A program made the translations under genes and the position numbers. From assembly GCA_963790715.1 (NCBI GenBank), contig CAWBPN010000018.1, positions 1,178,001 through 1,242,000 of the forward strand: a stretch of 64,000 nt of DNA, read 5' to 3'. This stretch comes from DCFW01 sp963790715. GTDB lineage: Bacteria > Bacteroidota > Bacteroidia > Bacteroidales > Bacteroidaceae. The notes beneath the pieces were generated by a model. That model was not told the DNA's origin. It made no database searches and worked only from the letters and a program-made list of their open reading frames with translations. This document shows positions 42,608 to 52,366 of the stretch, one piece after another; the stretch's first letter is position 1; the number at the start of each line of letters is the position of its first letter.

Positions 42608-44170
42608 ATGAAAAGGATTATATTTTTTATTTCCTTGTTGATAATAGGCAATATATTTACCGAGGCTCAACAACCTGCTCCTGTGAAAGTGGAAGAAGGA
42701 TTATTGCAAGGCGTGTATGCAGATGGGTTAACAGTGTATAAGGGTATTCCGTTTGCAGCGCCACCAATCGGTGAGCTTCGCTGGCGTGCACCCGAACCTC
42801 CTGCAAAATGGGATGGAGTGAAACAAGTTGTCAAATTTGCACCTGCTCCAATGCAGGGTGGAAATTCTCCTTCAGGGAAAAGCGAAGACTGCTTATATCT
42901 CAATATCTGGACTCCTGCAAAATCTTCTAACGATCGCATCCCTGTGCTCGTATGGATTTATGGGGGTGGATTCAGTTTCGGTTCAACTTCCGATCCGAAT
43001 TATGACGGCACAAATTTAGCTAAGAAGGGAGTTGTTCTTGTTAGTATAGCTTACCGTGTAGGGCAACTTGGCTTTTTGGCACATCCGGAATTAAGTGCTG
43101 AGAGCTCGTCACATACGTCAGGCAACTACGGATTACTCGATCAGATAGCCGCCCTCAAATGGATTAAGAAAAATATTGCAGCTTTCGGTGGTGACCCAAA
43201 TAAGGTAACTATTTTCGGTGAATCTGCAGGGGCTATTTCCGTAAGTATGCTATGTGCTTCGCCTTTGTCCAAAGGATTGTTTGAAGGTGCTATTTCTGAA
43301 AGTGGCGGATCTTTTGGACCTACGAGGTCGACTACTTATTCAGGTGAGAACATGAAAACACTTAAAGACGCGGAAAGCGAAGGAATGGTCTTTGCTAAAA
43401 AATACGGTGCTACTTCTATTGCCGACCTTCGTAAGTTGGATGCCGGCAAATTAGTTTCATCATCATGGGATATGCCCGGAGGGTGGCCGATTATTGATGG
43501 ATATGTTATTTCAGGGGATCAGTATAAACTTTATAAAGCCGGTAAATATAATGATGTGCCGGTACTTATAGGATATAATTCCGACGAAGGAGCCAGTTTC
43601 TCTCCGGGCAGAACGCCTGAAGAGTACATTGCCGGAGTTAAAAAACGCTATGGCAAATTTGCCGAAGCACTGATAAAAGCATATCCGGTAGGCAAAACAA
43701 ATGTTCTGAAGACAGCTCGTGATTTGTCCCGTGATGCCGCTTTCGGGTGGCATACGTGGATTTGGGCTAAACTTCAATCCGAAACAGGGAAATCAAAAGT
43801 TTACTATTACTATTTCGATCAACATCCTGATTACCCTAAAGATTCTCCACGTTATGGGTTCGGTTCTCCTCATGGGCAGGACGTAGCTTATGTCTTTGAG
43901 CATATCAATCCATCCAATCCTCAAACCTCAAAGGGCGATTTGGCAATATCTGAAGCAATGTCTACATATTGGACTAATTTTGCTAAATACGGAACTCCTA
44001 ACGGAAACGGTGCAGTAGAATGGCCAGCATTTAGTGATAAAAATCCGGCAGTGATGTATTTCAATCAAACGCCGCACGTAGGTACTGTACCAGGTGTGGA
44101 ATCGCTGAAGGTTTTGGACAAATATTTTCAATGGCGTTTTTCTCCAGAAGGTAAAGAATGGGGAAAATAA
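42608..44170 (+). CDS. Type-B carboxylesterase family protein
   Basis: 520 aa. Signal peptide MKRIIFFISLLIIGNIFTEAQ, then VKVEEGLLQGVYADGLTVYKGIPFAAPPIGELRWRAPEPP, the usual start of the family. The nucleophile Ser206 lies in VTIFGESAGAISVSM; the acid is in IGYNSDEGASF and the His in GSPHGQDVAYVFEH. These α/β hydrolases (formerly CE10) cleave carboxylic esters; in polysaccharide loci they may act on acetyl, feruloyl or other acyl groups. It starts 7 nt after the acetylesterase stop, so the two form one unit. Confidence 0.87.
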   Translation: MKRIIFFISLLIIGNIFTEAQQPAPVKVEEGLLQGVYADGLTVYKGIPFAAPPIGELRWRAPEPPAKWDGVKQVVKFAPAPMQGGNSPSGKSEDCLYLNIWTPAKSSNDRIPVLVWIYGGGFSFGSTSDPNYDGTNLAKKGVVLVSIAYRVGQLGFLAHPELSAESSSHTSGNYGLLDQIAALKWIKKNIAAFGGDPNKVTIFGESAGAISVSMLCASPLSKGLFEGAISESGGSFGPTRSTTYSGENMKTLKDAESEGMVFAKKYGATSIADLRKLDAGKLVSSSWDMPGGWPIIDGYVISGDQYKLYKAGKYNDVPVLIGYNSDEGASFSPGRTPEEYIAGVKKRYGKFAEALIKAYPVGKTNVLKTARDLSRDAAFGWHTWIWAKLQSETGKSKVYYYYFDQHPDYPKDSPRYGFGSPHGQDVAYVFEHINPSNPQTSKGDLAISEAMSTYWTNFAKYGTPNGNGAVEWPAFSDKNPAVMYFNQTPHVGTVPGVESLKVLDKYFQWRFSPEGKEWGK

Positions 44171-44196
44171 TTTTTTTATCATTTAAATTTATGTAG

Positions 44197-44262
44197 TGTA
44201 ACATGGAGAATTTTAATTCTAACATAAAATCAGATAAAGTGTAAAATAGTGAACTATTTTTG
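44197..44262 (+). promoter_or_regulatory. PUL promoter 2: TGTAACAT/TCTAACAT boxes and a -7 box
   Basis: TGTAACAT at 44197-44204, TCTAACAT at 44218-44225 (21 bp apart), then TATTTTTG at 44255-44262, starting 30 bp after the second box. Spacing is identical to promoter 1 and much of the sequence between is conserved (AACATAAAATCAGA). It drives GH43 and the genes behind it. Confidence 0.75.
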
Positions 44263-44305
44263 TGCGAAGTTGTAGTAGGTAGACATAAATAATAATTTAA
44301 TCAAA

Positions 44306-45673
44306 ATGATGATTTGTAATAATAAAAGAGTCGTATTGTTCATTGCCGCAGTATTAACTGTTAATGCCGGATGTTTTTCGCAAACAAGTGCGATAATTCA
44401 AACAAAGTATACAGCAGATCCTGCTCCTATGGTATATAATAATACTGTGTATCTTTACACGACTCATGATGGAGATAATGCCGATGGTTTTGAAATGCAT
44501 GATTGGTTGTTGTATACATCAAAGGATATGGCAAATTGGACAGACAAAGGAATTGTCGCTTCATTAGCTACTTTTAGTTGGGCAAAGCATGACAACAGTG
44601 CATGGGCGCCTCAGTGTATTGAAAGAAATGGTAAATTCTATTTGTATTGCCCTGTTTATACACAAAAGGAGAATAAATTTGCTATAGGTGTTGCGGTTGC
44701 TGACAATCCATGTGGACCATTTAAAGATCCAATTGGAAAACCTTTGGTATTGACTCAATATTACGGTGATTGGGATCCTACCGTATTCATTGATGATGAT
44801 GGACAAGCCTATATGTATTGGGGACATGCTAAACCTTTTTATGTTAAGTTGAATAAAGACATGATTTCATATTCCGGAAATGTACAAAGCACTAATGTGC
44901 CTGATCATTATCAGGAAGGTCCGTGGGTTTATAAGCGTAAAGGACATTATTATTTAGTTTATGCATCTACTTGCTGTCCGGAAGGAATTGGCTATGCCAT
45001 GAGTGATAAGCCTACAGGACCGTGGATATATAAAGGATATGTTATGAGACCTACAGAGAAATCAAGAGGAAATCATCCTGGGATTATTGATTTTAAGGGG
45101 GAATCATATTGTTTCGGTTTAAGCTATGACTTACTACGTTATAAGTATGCTCAGGCACATCAGGAATATCAACATCATGAACGACGTTCGGTGGCTGTTA
45201 GCAGAATGTTTTATAATCAAGATGGTACAATTAATGAAGTACCTTATTGGTCTAAAGATTATGTTAAACAAATAGAATATCTTAATCCATATCATAAGGT
45301 TGAGGCTGTAACAATGGCATGGGGGTTAGGTTTGAAAACAGAGAAGTTGAATGACAATAATCTTTGTGTGACAAATATAAGCGATGGAAAATATATTCGC
45401 GTACGTGGGTTGGATTTTGGTAAAATAGGCGCAACAAAATTTGTGGCATCTTTGTCTTGTACCTCATTAGGAGGTAAGATCGAAATACGATTAGATGAAG
45501 TCAATGGGAAACAAATAGGTGCTTTACCTGTATCGAATACCGGTAGCAGCAGTACCTGGAAGCTCTTTTCTACAAAAGTATCGAAGACAAAAGGTATACA
45601 TGATTTATTTTTAGTGTTCAAAGGAGATAAAGACAATCTATTTAATATGGACTATTGGATGTTTAAAAGATGA
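44306..45673 (+). CDS. GH43 glycosidase with C-terminal CBM6-like domain (first)
   Basis: 455 aa; start ATG at 44306 or 44309. Signal peptide VVLFIAAVLTVNAGCFSQ. Five-bladed β-propeller: general base Asp38 in YTADPAPMVYNNTVYLY, pKa-modulating Asp157 in WDPTVFIDDDGQAYMYWG and acid Glu204 in YQEGPWVYKRKGHYYLVY. The last ~130 residues form a CBM6-like β-sandwich (KYIRVRGLDFGKIGATKFVASLSC). Activity is probably α-L-arabinofuranosidase or β-xylosidase; sequence alone does not decide. Confidence 0.88.
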   Translation: MMICNNKRVVLFIAAVLTVNAGCFSQTSAIIQTKYTADPAPMVYNNTVYLYTTHDGDNADGFEMHDWLLYTSKDMANWTDKGIVASLATFSWAKHDNSAWAPQCIERNGKFYLYCPVYTQKENKFAIGVAVADNPCGPFKDPIGKPLVLTQYYGDWDPTVFIDDDGQAYMYWGHAKPFYVKLNKDMISYSGNVQSTNVPDHYQEGPWVYKRKGHYYLVYASTCCPEGIGYAMSDKPTGPWIYKGYVMRPTEKSRGNHPGIIDFKGESYCFGLSYDLLRYKYAQAHQEYQHHERRSVAVSRMFYNQDGTINEVPYWSKDYVKQIEYLNPYHKVEAVTMAWGLGLKTEKLNDNNLCVTNISDGKYIRVRGLDFGKIGATKFVASLSCTSLGGKIEIRLDEVNGKQIGALPVSNTGSSSTWKLFSTKVSKTKGIHDLFLVFKGDKDNLFNMDYWMFKR

Positions 45674-45747
45674 GTTAGCTGTAACAACGATTTAATAATA
45701 AAAGGTAATTTAGAGTAATAATAAAAATAAAATCGAATTATATAAGT

Positions 45748-48108
45748 ATGAAAAACAAAGTAATATTAATTATTTTATTGTACTTTCTTGTGAACATTTA
45801 TTCTTTTGCCGGCAATACAAAACTCTTGATGAAGCCGCAAGGATTAGAAATGTATCAAAGTAACAATGTAATAGAAATAAGTTTTTATACGCCATCAATA
45901 GTGCGCATACAAAAATTTGTTAAGGGTGAAAATGTAGACCACAATGAACTATCTGTGACTTTGAAACCTGAAAAAGTAAATGTAATCTCAAATCAAATAG
46001 AAGATTTTGTTTCGTTGAAAACAAAAGAAATGAAGGTTCTTCTTAATAAGAAAACCGGGCAGATTGTATTCTTTGATAAAAATGGGAATGAAACTTTAAA
46101 AGAAAAGGCTGAAGCTTATTCATTATCTCCAATAAAAGATGGACAATTCAATTCATATAATGTAAAACAGACATTCCTTTTAGAAAAAAACGAACCGATT
46201 TATGGATTAGGTCAGTTGCAAAACGGAGATTTATCGCAACGAGGAAAGACTTATTGGCAAATGGTCGAGGGTAATACATCAGTGTGGATACCGTATATTT
46301 GCTCTGTAAAGGGATACGCTTTATATTGGGATAATTATTCTCCGACTAATTTTATTGATAATGACAAGGGAATGACTTTTGAATCGAGTACCGGATATGG
46401 AATAAATTACTATTATTTGGCAGGCTCTAAAGATTCAGGAGATAAAGCTGTCGCAGAGATGAGAGAATTAACGGGTAAAGTACCTATGTTACCTCTTTGG
46501 GCTTTCGGATATTTTCAAAGTAAAGAACGGTATAAAAGTGCCGAAGAAACAATGGGAGTAGTAAAGAAATACAGAACATTGGGCGTCCCATTGGATGGTA
46601 TAGTTCAGGATTGGCAATATTGGGGTGATAATAACCATTGGAATTCAATGGAGTTTTTAAATCCTAATTTCAAAAATTATCGTACAATGATAGATTCAAT
46701 ACATTCCATGCATGCTAAATTGATGATTTCCATTTGGGCTAATTTCGGACGCGACACTAAACAATTTGCCCACTTTAAAGAGACTAATGCTTTGATTAAA
46801 AGCGGAGATACTATTATGACCATGACTTACCCTCCTAAAGAAGGAGTAGGTATATATGATCCGTACAATAAAACTGCAAGAGATTACTATTGGCAGTGTC
46901 TATTTAATGGATTGGTATCTAAAGGTATAGATGCATATTGGATGGATTCATCAGAACCTGATCACTATCAGGGAGGGAATGATAGAGAAAAAACATTCGA
47001 CTATGTTACAGGATTAGGATGTACATGGAGATCGGTACGTAATGCTTTTCCGCTTGAACATGTAGGAGGAGTATATAATCATCACCGTGCCGAGTCTTTT
47101 TGCCATTCTAAAAGAGCTGTAATTCTCACACGCTCCGCATTTGCCGGTCAACAACGCTATGGCGCTGTAACATGGAGTGGAGACGTTACGGCAAGTTGGG
47201 AAACTTTGGCAAAGCAAATTCCTGCGGCTTTGAATTTTACAATGTGTGGAAATCCTAACTGGAATTCTGATATAGGAGGTTTTTTCAATGGAAAATACAA
47301 AGGACCGGGAGAAGATGCTTACAATGAACTATATGTAAGATGGATACAGTTCGGAACATTCTGTTCTATGATGAGATCTCACGGTTCAGGAACCGATCGT
47401 GCCATTTATAAATATGGTGAACCCGGAACAAAGTATTATGATGCTATAGCTAAATATATAAATTTGCGTTATTCTTTGCTTCCATATATATATAGTACCG
47501 AATGGGGCATTCATCATAATGGAAGCTCATTTATGCGTGCACTTGCTATGGCCTATCCAAAAGACAAAAATACTTACGATGATAAACAAGATTTTCTTTT
47601 CGGATCGTCTATTTTAGTTGCCCCTGTTTTAGAACCTAATGCTACAAAACGAAATGTATATTTGCCCAAAGGTAATGATTGGATTGATTTTTGGACAGGA
47701 CAAAAACAAAAAGGAGGAGAACTTGTTGTAAAAAATGTGGATATAGAAACGTTACCAGTTTATATAAAAGCCGGTTCTATAATACCAAGGGGACCAAAAG
47801 TGCAGTATTCTACGCAAAAGAAATGGGATAACCTTGAATTATGTGTTTATGGTGGAGCTAATGGACAATTTGTCCTTTACGAAGATGAATTCGATAATTA
47901 CAATTACGAAAAAGGAGCATATACTACAATTAAATTTAATTGGGATGATGTTCATAAAACTATGACGATTGCAAATCGTGAAGGCAGCTATAAAGGTATG
48001 TTGCAAAAACGTCGTTTCAAAATTGTTTTAGTTAATGAAAAGATTAATACTATTGCAAAAAACAAAACAATATATTATACAGGTAAAAAAGTTACAGTAA
48101 AATTCTAA
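45748..48108 (+). CDS. GH31 α-xylosidase-type glycosidase (first)
   Basis: 786 aa. Signal peptide VILIILLYFLVNIYSFAG. The N-terminal β-sandwich (EPIYGLGQLQNGDLSQRGKTYWQM) precedes the barrel with LDGIVQDWQYWGDNNHWNSMEF, nucleophile Asp400 in AYWMDSSEPDHY, and acid/base Asp in RYGAVTWSGDVTASWETL. The IVQDWQYWG and WMDSSEPD forms are those seen in α-xylosidases. It would remove xylose from xyloglucan side chains. No PA14 insertion, unlike the GH31 encoded at 58668. Confidence 0.9.
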   Translation: MKNKVILIILLYFLVNIYSFAGNTKLLMKPQGLEMYQSNNVIEISFYTPSIVRIQKFVKGENVDHNELSVTLKPEKVNVISNQIEDFVSLKTKEMKVLLNKKTGQIVFFDKNGNETLKEKAEAYSLSPIKDGQFNSYNVKQTFLLEKNEPIYGLGQLQNGDLSQRGKTYWQMVEGNTSVWIPYICSVKGYALYWDNYSPTNFIDNDKGMTFESSTGYGINYYYLAGSKDSGDKAVAEMRELTGKVPMLPLWAFGYFQSKERYKSAEETMGVVKKYRTLGVPLDGIVQDWQYWGDNNHWNSMEFLNPNFKNYRTMIDSIHSMHAKLMISIWANFGRDTKQFAHFKETNALIKSGDTIMTMTYPPKEGVGIYDPYNKTARDYYWQCLFNGLVSKGIDAYWMDSSEPDHYQGGNDREKTFDYVTGLGCTWRSVRNAFPLEHVGGVYNHHRAESFCHSKRAVILTRSAFAGQQRYGAVTWSGDVTASWETLAKQIPAALNFTMCGNPNWNSDIGGFFNGKYKGPGEDAYNELYVRWIQFGTFCSMMRSHGSGTDRAIYKYGEPGTKYYDAIAKYINLRYSLLPYIYSTEWGIHHNGSSFMRALAMAYPKDKNTYDDKQDFLFGSSILVAPVLEPNATKRNVYLPKGNDWIDFWTGQKQKGGELVVKNVDIETLPVYIKAGSIIPRGPKVQYSTQKKWDNLELCVYGGANGQFVLYEDEFDNYNYEKGAYTTIKFNWDDVHKTMTIANREGSYKGMLQKRRFKIVLVNEKINTIAKNKTIYYTGKKVTVKF

Positions 48109-48127
48109 TTAACAAGTTACAAACACA

Positions 48128-49555
48128 ATGAAAAGCAACATTTTAAAATGCTCTATTGTATTATCGGCATTTTTAGGATCTACAATGGCAAAAGCTCAAA
48201 ATCCGATTATACAAACTAATTATACGGCAGACCCGGCACCTGTTGTATTTGACAATGACAGTACCTTGTATCTATACGCCGACCATGACGAAGATGGAGC
48301 GAATTGGTATTTTATGAATGATTGGAGGATTTATACTACTAAAGATATGGTAAATTGGACTGATCATGGTTCTCCTCTTTCTTTAAACACGTTTAAATGG
48401 GCTGCCAGTGACGCTTGGGCTGCACAATGTATTAAGAGGAATGGGAAATATTATTGGTATTTGGCCATTGTAGCAAAAAATGGATCAAACAGTATCGGTG
48501 TTGCTGTAGCCGATTCACCTTTAGGTCCGTTTAAAGATGCTATAGGAGCACCTTTATGTCAAGGTGGCTATTATATTGATCCAACAGTATGGATAGATAA
48601 TGACGGATCTGCATATCTTTATTGGGGAAATTCAGGATGTTGGTGTTGCAAACTTAATGAAGATATGATTTCGTATGATAAAAATTTTGTAATTAAAGGC
48701 AAACATGTTACTAAAGTTTCAGATGGAATTTGGAGATTTGTGGAAGATGAATACTCATTCGGTGGTCTGGGAATGATAGAAAAAGGGAAGACAAAGCACA
48801 GTTATAAAGATATATATGTTGAAGGACCGTGGTTTTACAGACGTAATAATATGTACTATTTACTTTATTCTGCCGGTGGTGTCCCTGAGCATATAGCATA
48901 TTCCATGAGTAAAAAGCCGACGGGTCCGTGGAAATATATGGGGCAAATAATGCCATTGCAAAATAGTGGATCTTTTACTAATCATTGTGGAGTAGTCGAC
49001 TATAAAGGACATTCGTATTTCTTTTATCATACCGGAAAATTACCGGGTGGGAGCGGATTTACACGTTCTATTGCTGTGGAAGAATTTAAATACAATAAAG
49101 ATGGTACGTTCCCAATTATTAATATGACTGATGAAGGTGTAAAGCCTGTAGGTACTTTGAATCCATATCAACGAAATGAAGCAGTAACAATAGCCTGGTC
49201 ACAGGGCGTAAAAGCCGACAGTAATGATAAAACTGTTTATGCAAGTGATATTAAAAACGGAAGCTTTATAAAAGTACGTGTGGTCAATTTTGGTGATAGA
49301 AAGGCTAATGAATTTAAAGTATCGGCAGCTAGCGCAAGAATGGGTGGAAATATCGAAGTACATCTTGACAGTGTTCACGGACCGCTTGTCACAACAGTAA
49401 ATGTGCCGCATACAGGAGGATGGGAAGAATGGGGAACATTATCTTCACAAATTGCTCCGGAGAATGCTCCCACAGGTGTTCGTGATGTATACTTTGTATT
49501 CACAGGTGTAAAAGGTGCTAAACTCTTTAATTTCGATTCATGGGAATTTGAATGA
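48128..49555 (+). CDS. GH43 glycosidase with C-terminal CBM6-like domain (second)
   Basis: 475 aa. Signal peptide ending SAFLGSTMAKAQ. Catalytic residues: Asp35 in YTADPAPVVFDNDSTLYLY, Asp151 in YIDPTVWIDNDGSAYLYWG, Glu232 in VEGPWFYRRNNMYYLLY. A CBM6-like domain follows from ~355 (GSFIKVRVVNFGDRKANEFKVSAAS). It is a paralogue of the GH43 at 44306, sharing the TADPAP start and overall design, but the two differ enough to expect different linkages. It starts 19 nt after the GH31 stop. Confidence 0.88.
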   Translation: MKSNILKCSIVLSAFLGSTMAKAQNPIIQTNYTADPAPVVFDNDSTLYLYADHDEDGANWYFMNDWRIYTTKDMVNWTDHGSPLSLNTFKWAASDAWAAQCIKRNGKYYWYLAIVAKNGSNSIGVAVADSPLGPFKDAIGAPLCQGGYYIDPTVWIDNDGSAYLYWGNSGCWCCKLNEDMISYDKNFVIKGKHVTKVSDGIWRFVEDEYSFGGLGMIEKGKTKHSYKDIYVEGPWFYRRNNMYYLLYSAGGVPEHIAYSMSKKPTGPWKYMGQIMPLQNSGSFTNHCGVVDYKGHSYFFYHTGKLPGGSGFTRSIAVEEFKYNKDGTFPIINMTDEGVKPVGTLNPYQRNEAVTIAWSQGVKADSNDKTVYASDIKNGSFIKVRVVNFGDRKANEFKVSAASARMGGNIEVHLDSVHGPLVTTVNVPHTGGWEEWGTLSSQIAPENAPTGVRDVYFVFTGVKGAKLFNFDSWEFE

Positions 49556-49591
49556 AATGTATTTGTAGGTAATATTATTATTTGATGCGAT

Positions 49592-52030
49592 ATGAAAAAT
49601 TATAAATTTCTTGTTCTTTTTTTATTGGTTAGTATAACTATCCAAGCTTCCACTTTTTCTGATTGTGGAAAAGTACGGTTTGATACCGGATGGAAATTTT
49701 TCCGAGGTGATATAGATGGTGCTGAAAAGCCGTCATTTAATGATCAATCTTGGCGCAATATTGATTTGCCTCATGATTGGAGCATTGAAAAACTCCCGAA
49801 TCAAGAATCAGGAAAGGTTGTCGGTCCATTTTCTAAAGAGAGTATAGGTTCAACCGCTACAGGCTATACCGTTGGTGGTACAGCCTGGTATCGAAAAACA
49901 TTTGTCTTGAATGCTGATAGAAAATGTAGTAAGACATTTATCGTTTTTGACGGAGTGTACATGAATTGTGTAGTTTGGATTAACGGAAGAAAAATAGGAT
50001 CACATTATTATGGATATACACCTTTTTGTGTTGACATTACTAGCTTTTTAAATTCTTCAGGCAAGCAGAATGTTTTGGCTGTTAAAGTTATGAATGAAGG
50101 AAAGAATTCCAGATGGTATAGTGGCTCTGGAATTTATAGGCATGTATGGCTAATTAGAAAGCAGAATGTTCATTTTGCTTGGAATGGTGTTTGTATTGTT
50201 ACAAATAATGCCTCTTCAAAAAAAGCTGTTTTGAAAATCTCTGCTATTGTAAATAAAAGTAGTCGTATAAGTCCCAATGTGAAGCTTTCAATAAGCCTTA
50301 TGGATTCAGATAGAAGAACTTTAAAGAAAGTTGAAACCCCATTATATAGGTTATTGAAAAACCGAATGAATTTTGTTAAGTATATGACGGTAGTTAATCC
50401 TCGTTTGTGGTCAGTTGATACCCCAAGTCTTTACACGCTTAATGCTAAAATTATATCCGACGGTATCGTTACGGATAGTGCTTTTCTTACATTTGGCATA
50501 CGTACAATTCATTTCGATTCTAAAACTGGTTTTACGCTGAATGGCAATAAAGTTCTTCTCAAAGGCGGATGCATGCATCAAGACAATGGCTTTTTGGGTA
50601 CAGCTGCTATTGATCGCGCAGAAGAACGACGTGTAGAATTAATGAAATCATATGGATTTAATGCAATAAGAACTAGCCATAATCCTCCTTCAGAGCAGTT
50701 CTTAAATGCATGCGATCGTAATGGCATTCTTGTAATTGATGAAGCCTTTGATATGTGGGAACGTGCTAAAAATCCTCAAGATTATCATCTTTATTTTGAT
50801 AAATGTTGGAAAAAAGATCTTGAATCAATGGTGCTTCGTGACAGGAATCATCCTTCAGTAATTATGTGGAGTATAGGTAATGAAATAAATGAGCGTGCAG
50901 ATTCTATCGGTTATGTTATTACTAAGAAACTGGTTAATGAAATCAAGAGTTTGGATGTTACTCGACCGGTTACAGAAGCTATATGCGGCTTTTGGGATCA
51001 TGCAGGGCAGAATTGGTCGACAACAGCTCCTACGTTCGCATCTCTTGATGTAGGTGGCTATAATTATTTATGTGATAAGTATGATGCAGACCATGCTATA
51101 TACCCTAATCGAATTATGATGGGTACGGAATCTTATCCCGGTGATATTTTTAATTGTTGGATGCATGTTGAAAATGATCCATGGGTTATCGGCGATTTTG
51201 TGTGGACTGCTATGGATTATCTTGGAGAAACCGGGGTTGGTAATACTAATTTGGATAATGGTCCTAGAATGGGACTGAAGCAATGGCCTTATTTTAATTC
51301 TTTTTGTGGCGATATTGATTTATGCGGTTTCAAAAAGCCCCAAATGTTTTATAGAAATGTAGTATGGGGAGATAGTAAATTGGAAATGGCTGTTCATAGA
51401 CCAATTCCTAGTGGTAAAAAAGAGACAGTTAGTTATTGGGGTTGGCCTGATGAAATGCAAAGTTGGACTTGGAATGTTGAAAAGGGGAGGATTATGAATG
51501 TTCGTGTATTTTCAAGTTGCCCTAGGGTAAGAATTGAATTGAATGGCAGAATTATAAGTGAAAAGCCTAATGGTAAAATGACACAATATATATCAGAATT
51601 TAAAGTCCCTTATGAGCCCGGGGTATTGAAAGCCGTTGGGCTGGATAATGGCACTGAAGTGGCTTCTAAGGAATTTATAACAGCCGGTACTCCGGCAATA
51701 ATAAAATTGGTGGCTGATCGTACTGATATAAAAGCCGATCGCAATGATTTGTCTTATGTGAAGATTGAAGTTCTAGATGTAAATGGCAATTTGGTTCCCG
51801 ATGCGCAGATACCTGTTACATTTACAGCTTCTGGAGCCGGAGAAATCGCAGGTTCCGGTAATGCTTGTCCATATGATATGGAAAGTTTTGATTCCTCAAT
51901 ATGTAAGACTTTTCATGGGAAGGCTCTTGTCATTCTTCGTCCCTTGAAAGATAATAAATCCGGTGTGATTGTGCTTAAGGCTAAGTCTAACGGATTAACT
52001 TCCGGGGAAGTAAGTGTGATTGTGAAATGA
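49592..52030 (+). CDS. GH2 β-galactosidase-type glycosidase
   Basis: 812 aa. Signal peptide FLVLFLLVSITIQA. Sugar-binding jelly roll with IDLPHDWSIEKLPNQESG and GGTAWYRKTF, an Ig-like domain, then the TIM barrel: GGCMHQDNGFLGTAAIDRAEERRVELMKSYGFNAIRTSHNPPS, acid/base Glu431 in SIGNEINERAD and nucleophile Glu513 in MGTESYPGD. C-terminal Ig-like domains follow (ADRNDLSYVKIEVLDVNGNLVPDA). It removes β-linked galactose. The stop overlaps the next start (ATGA). Confidence 0.9.
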   Translation: MKNYKFLVLFLLVSITIQASTFSDCGKVRFDTGWKFFRGDIDGAEKPSFNDQSWRNIDLPHDWSIEKLPNQESGKVVGPFSKESIGSTATGYTVGGTAWYRKTFVLNADRKCSKTFIVFDGVYMNCVVWINGRKIGSHYYGYTPFCVDITSFLNSSGKQNVLAVKVMNEGKNSRWYSGSGIYRHVWLIRKQNVHFAWNGVCIVTNNASSKKAVLKISAIVNKSSRISPNVKLSISLMDSDRRTLKKVETPLYRLLKNRMNFVKYMTVVNPRLWSVDTPSLYTLNAKIISDGIVTDSAFLTFGIRTIHFDSKTGFTLNGNKVLLKGGCMHQDNGFLGTAAIDRAEERRVELMKSYGFNAIRTSHNPPSEQFLNACDRNGILVIDEAFDMWERAKNPQDYHLYFDKCWKKDLESMVLRDRNHPSVIMWSIGNEINERADSIGYVITKKLVNEIKSLDVTRPVTEAICGFWDHAGQNWSTTAPTFASLDVGGYNYLCDKYDADHAIYPNRIMMGTESYPGDIFNCWMHVENDPWVIGDFVWTAMDYLGETGVGNTNLDNGPRMGLKQWPYFNSFCGDIDLCGFKKPQMFYRNVVWGDSKLEMAVHRPIPSGKKETVSYWGWPDEMQSWTWNVEKGRIMNVRVFSSCPRVRIELNGRIISEKPNGKMTQYISEFKVPYEPGVLKAVGLDNGTEVASKEFITAGTPAIIKLVADRTDIKADRNDLSYVKIEVLDVNGNLVPDAQIPVTFTASGAGEIAGSGNACPYDMESFDSSICKTFHGKALVILRPLKDNKSGVIVLKAKSNGLTSGEVSVIVK

Positions 52031-52359
52031 TATTTAATATTATTATATATTTTATCATCTTTTCTTTTTCTATTTTTATGTGCATTAATTCTGATGCTCA
52101 AAATAGATTATATGTTAATGAATTCCCTTTAAGGGATGTCATCCTGTTGAACGAGCCTTTCAAACATGCCAGAGATCTTAATATTAAGGTGTTGATGAAA
52201 TATGATGTAGATCGTTTATTAGCTCCTTATCGTAAAGAAGTCGGGTTGTCAAAAAAGGCTGATAGTTATCCTAACTGGATAGGACTTGACGGACATATTG
52301 CAGGTCATTATTTGTCAGCCATGGCCATGAATTATACAAGTACGGGGAATGAGGAATAA
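52027..52359 (+). pseudogene. N-terminal stump of a GH127 β-L-arabinofuranosidase
   Basis: 110 aa. A signal peptide (FSFSIFMCINSDAQ) leads to VNEFPLRDVILLNEPFKHARDLNIKVLMKYDVDRLLAPYRKEVG and YPNWIGLDGHIAGHYLSAMAMNYTSTGNEE, the recognisable start of GH127 (DUF1680), which is normally over 600 residues. The frame stops just after this point and the next gene begins within it, so most of the enzyme, including its catalytic centre, has been deleted. It keeps translational coupling to the GH2 gene. Confidence 0.82.
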
Positions 52360-52366
52360 AACAAGA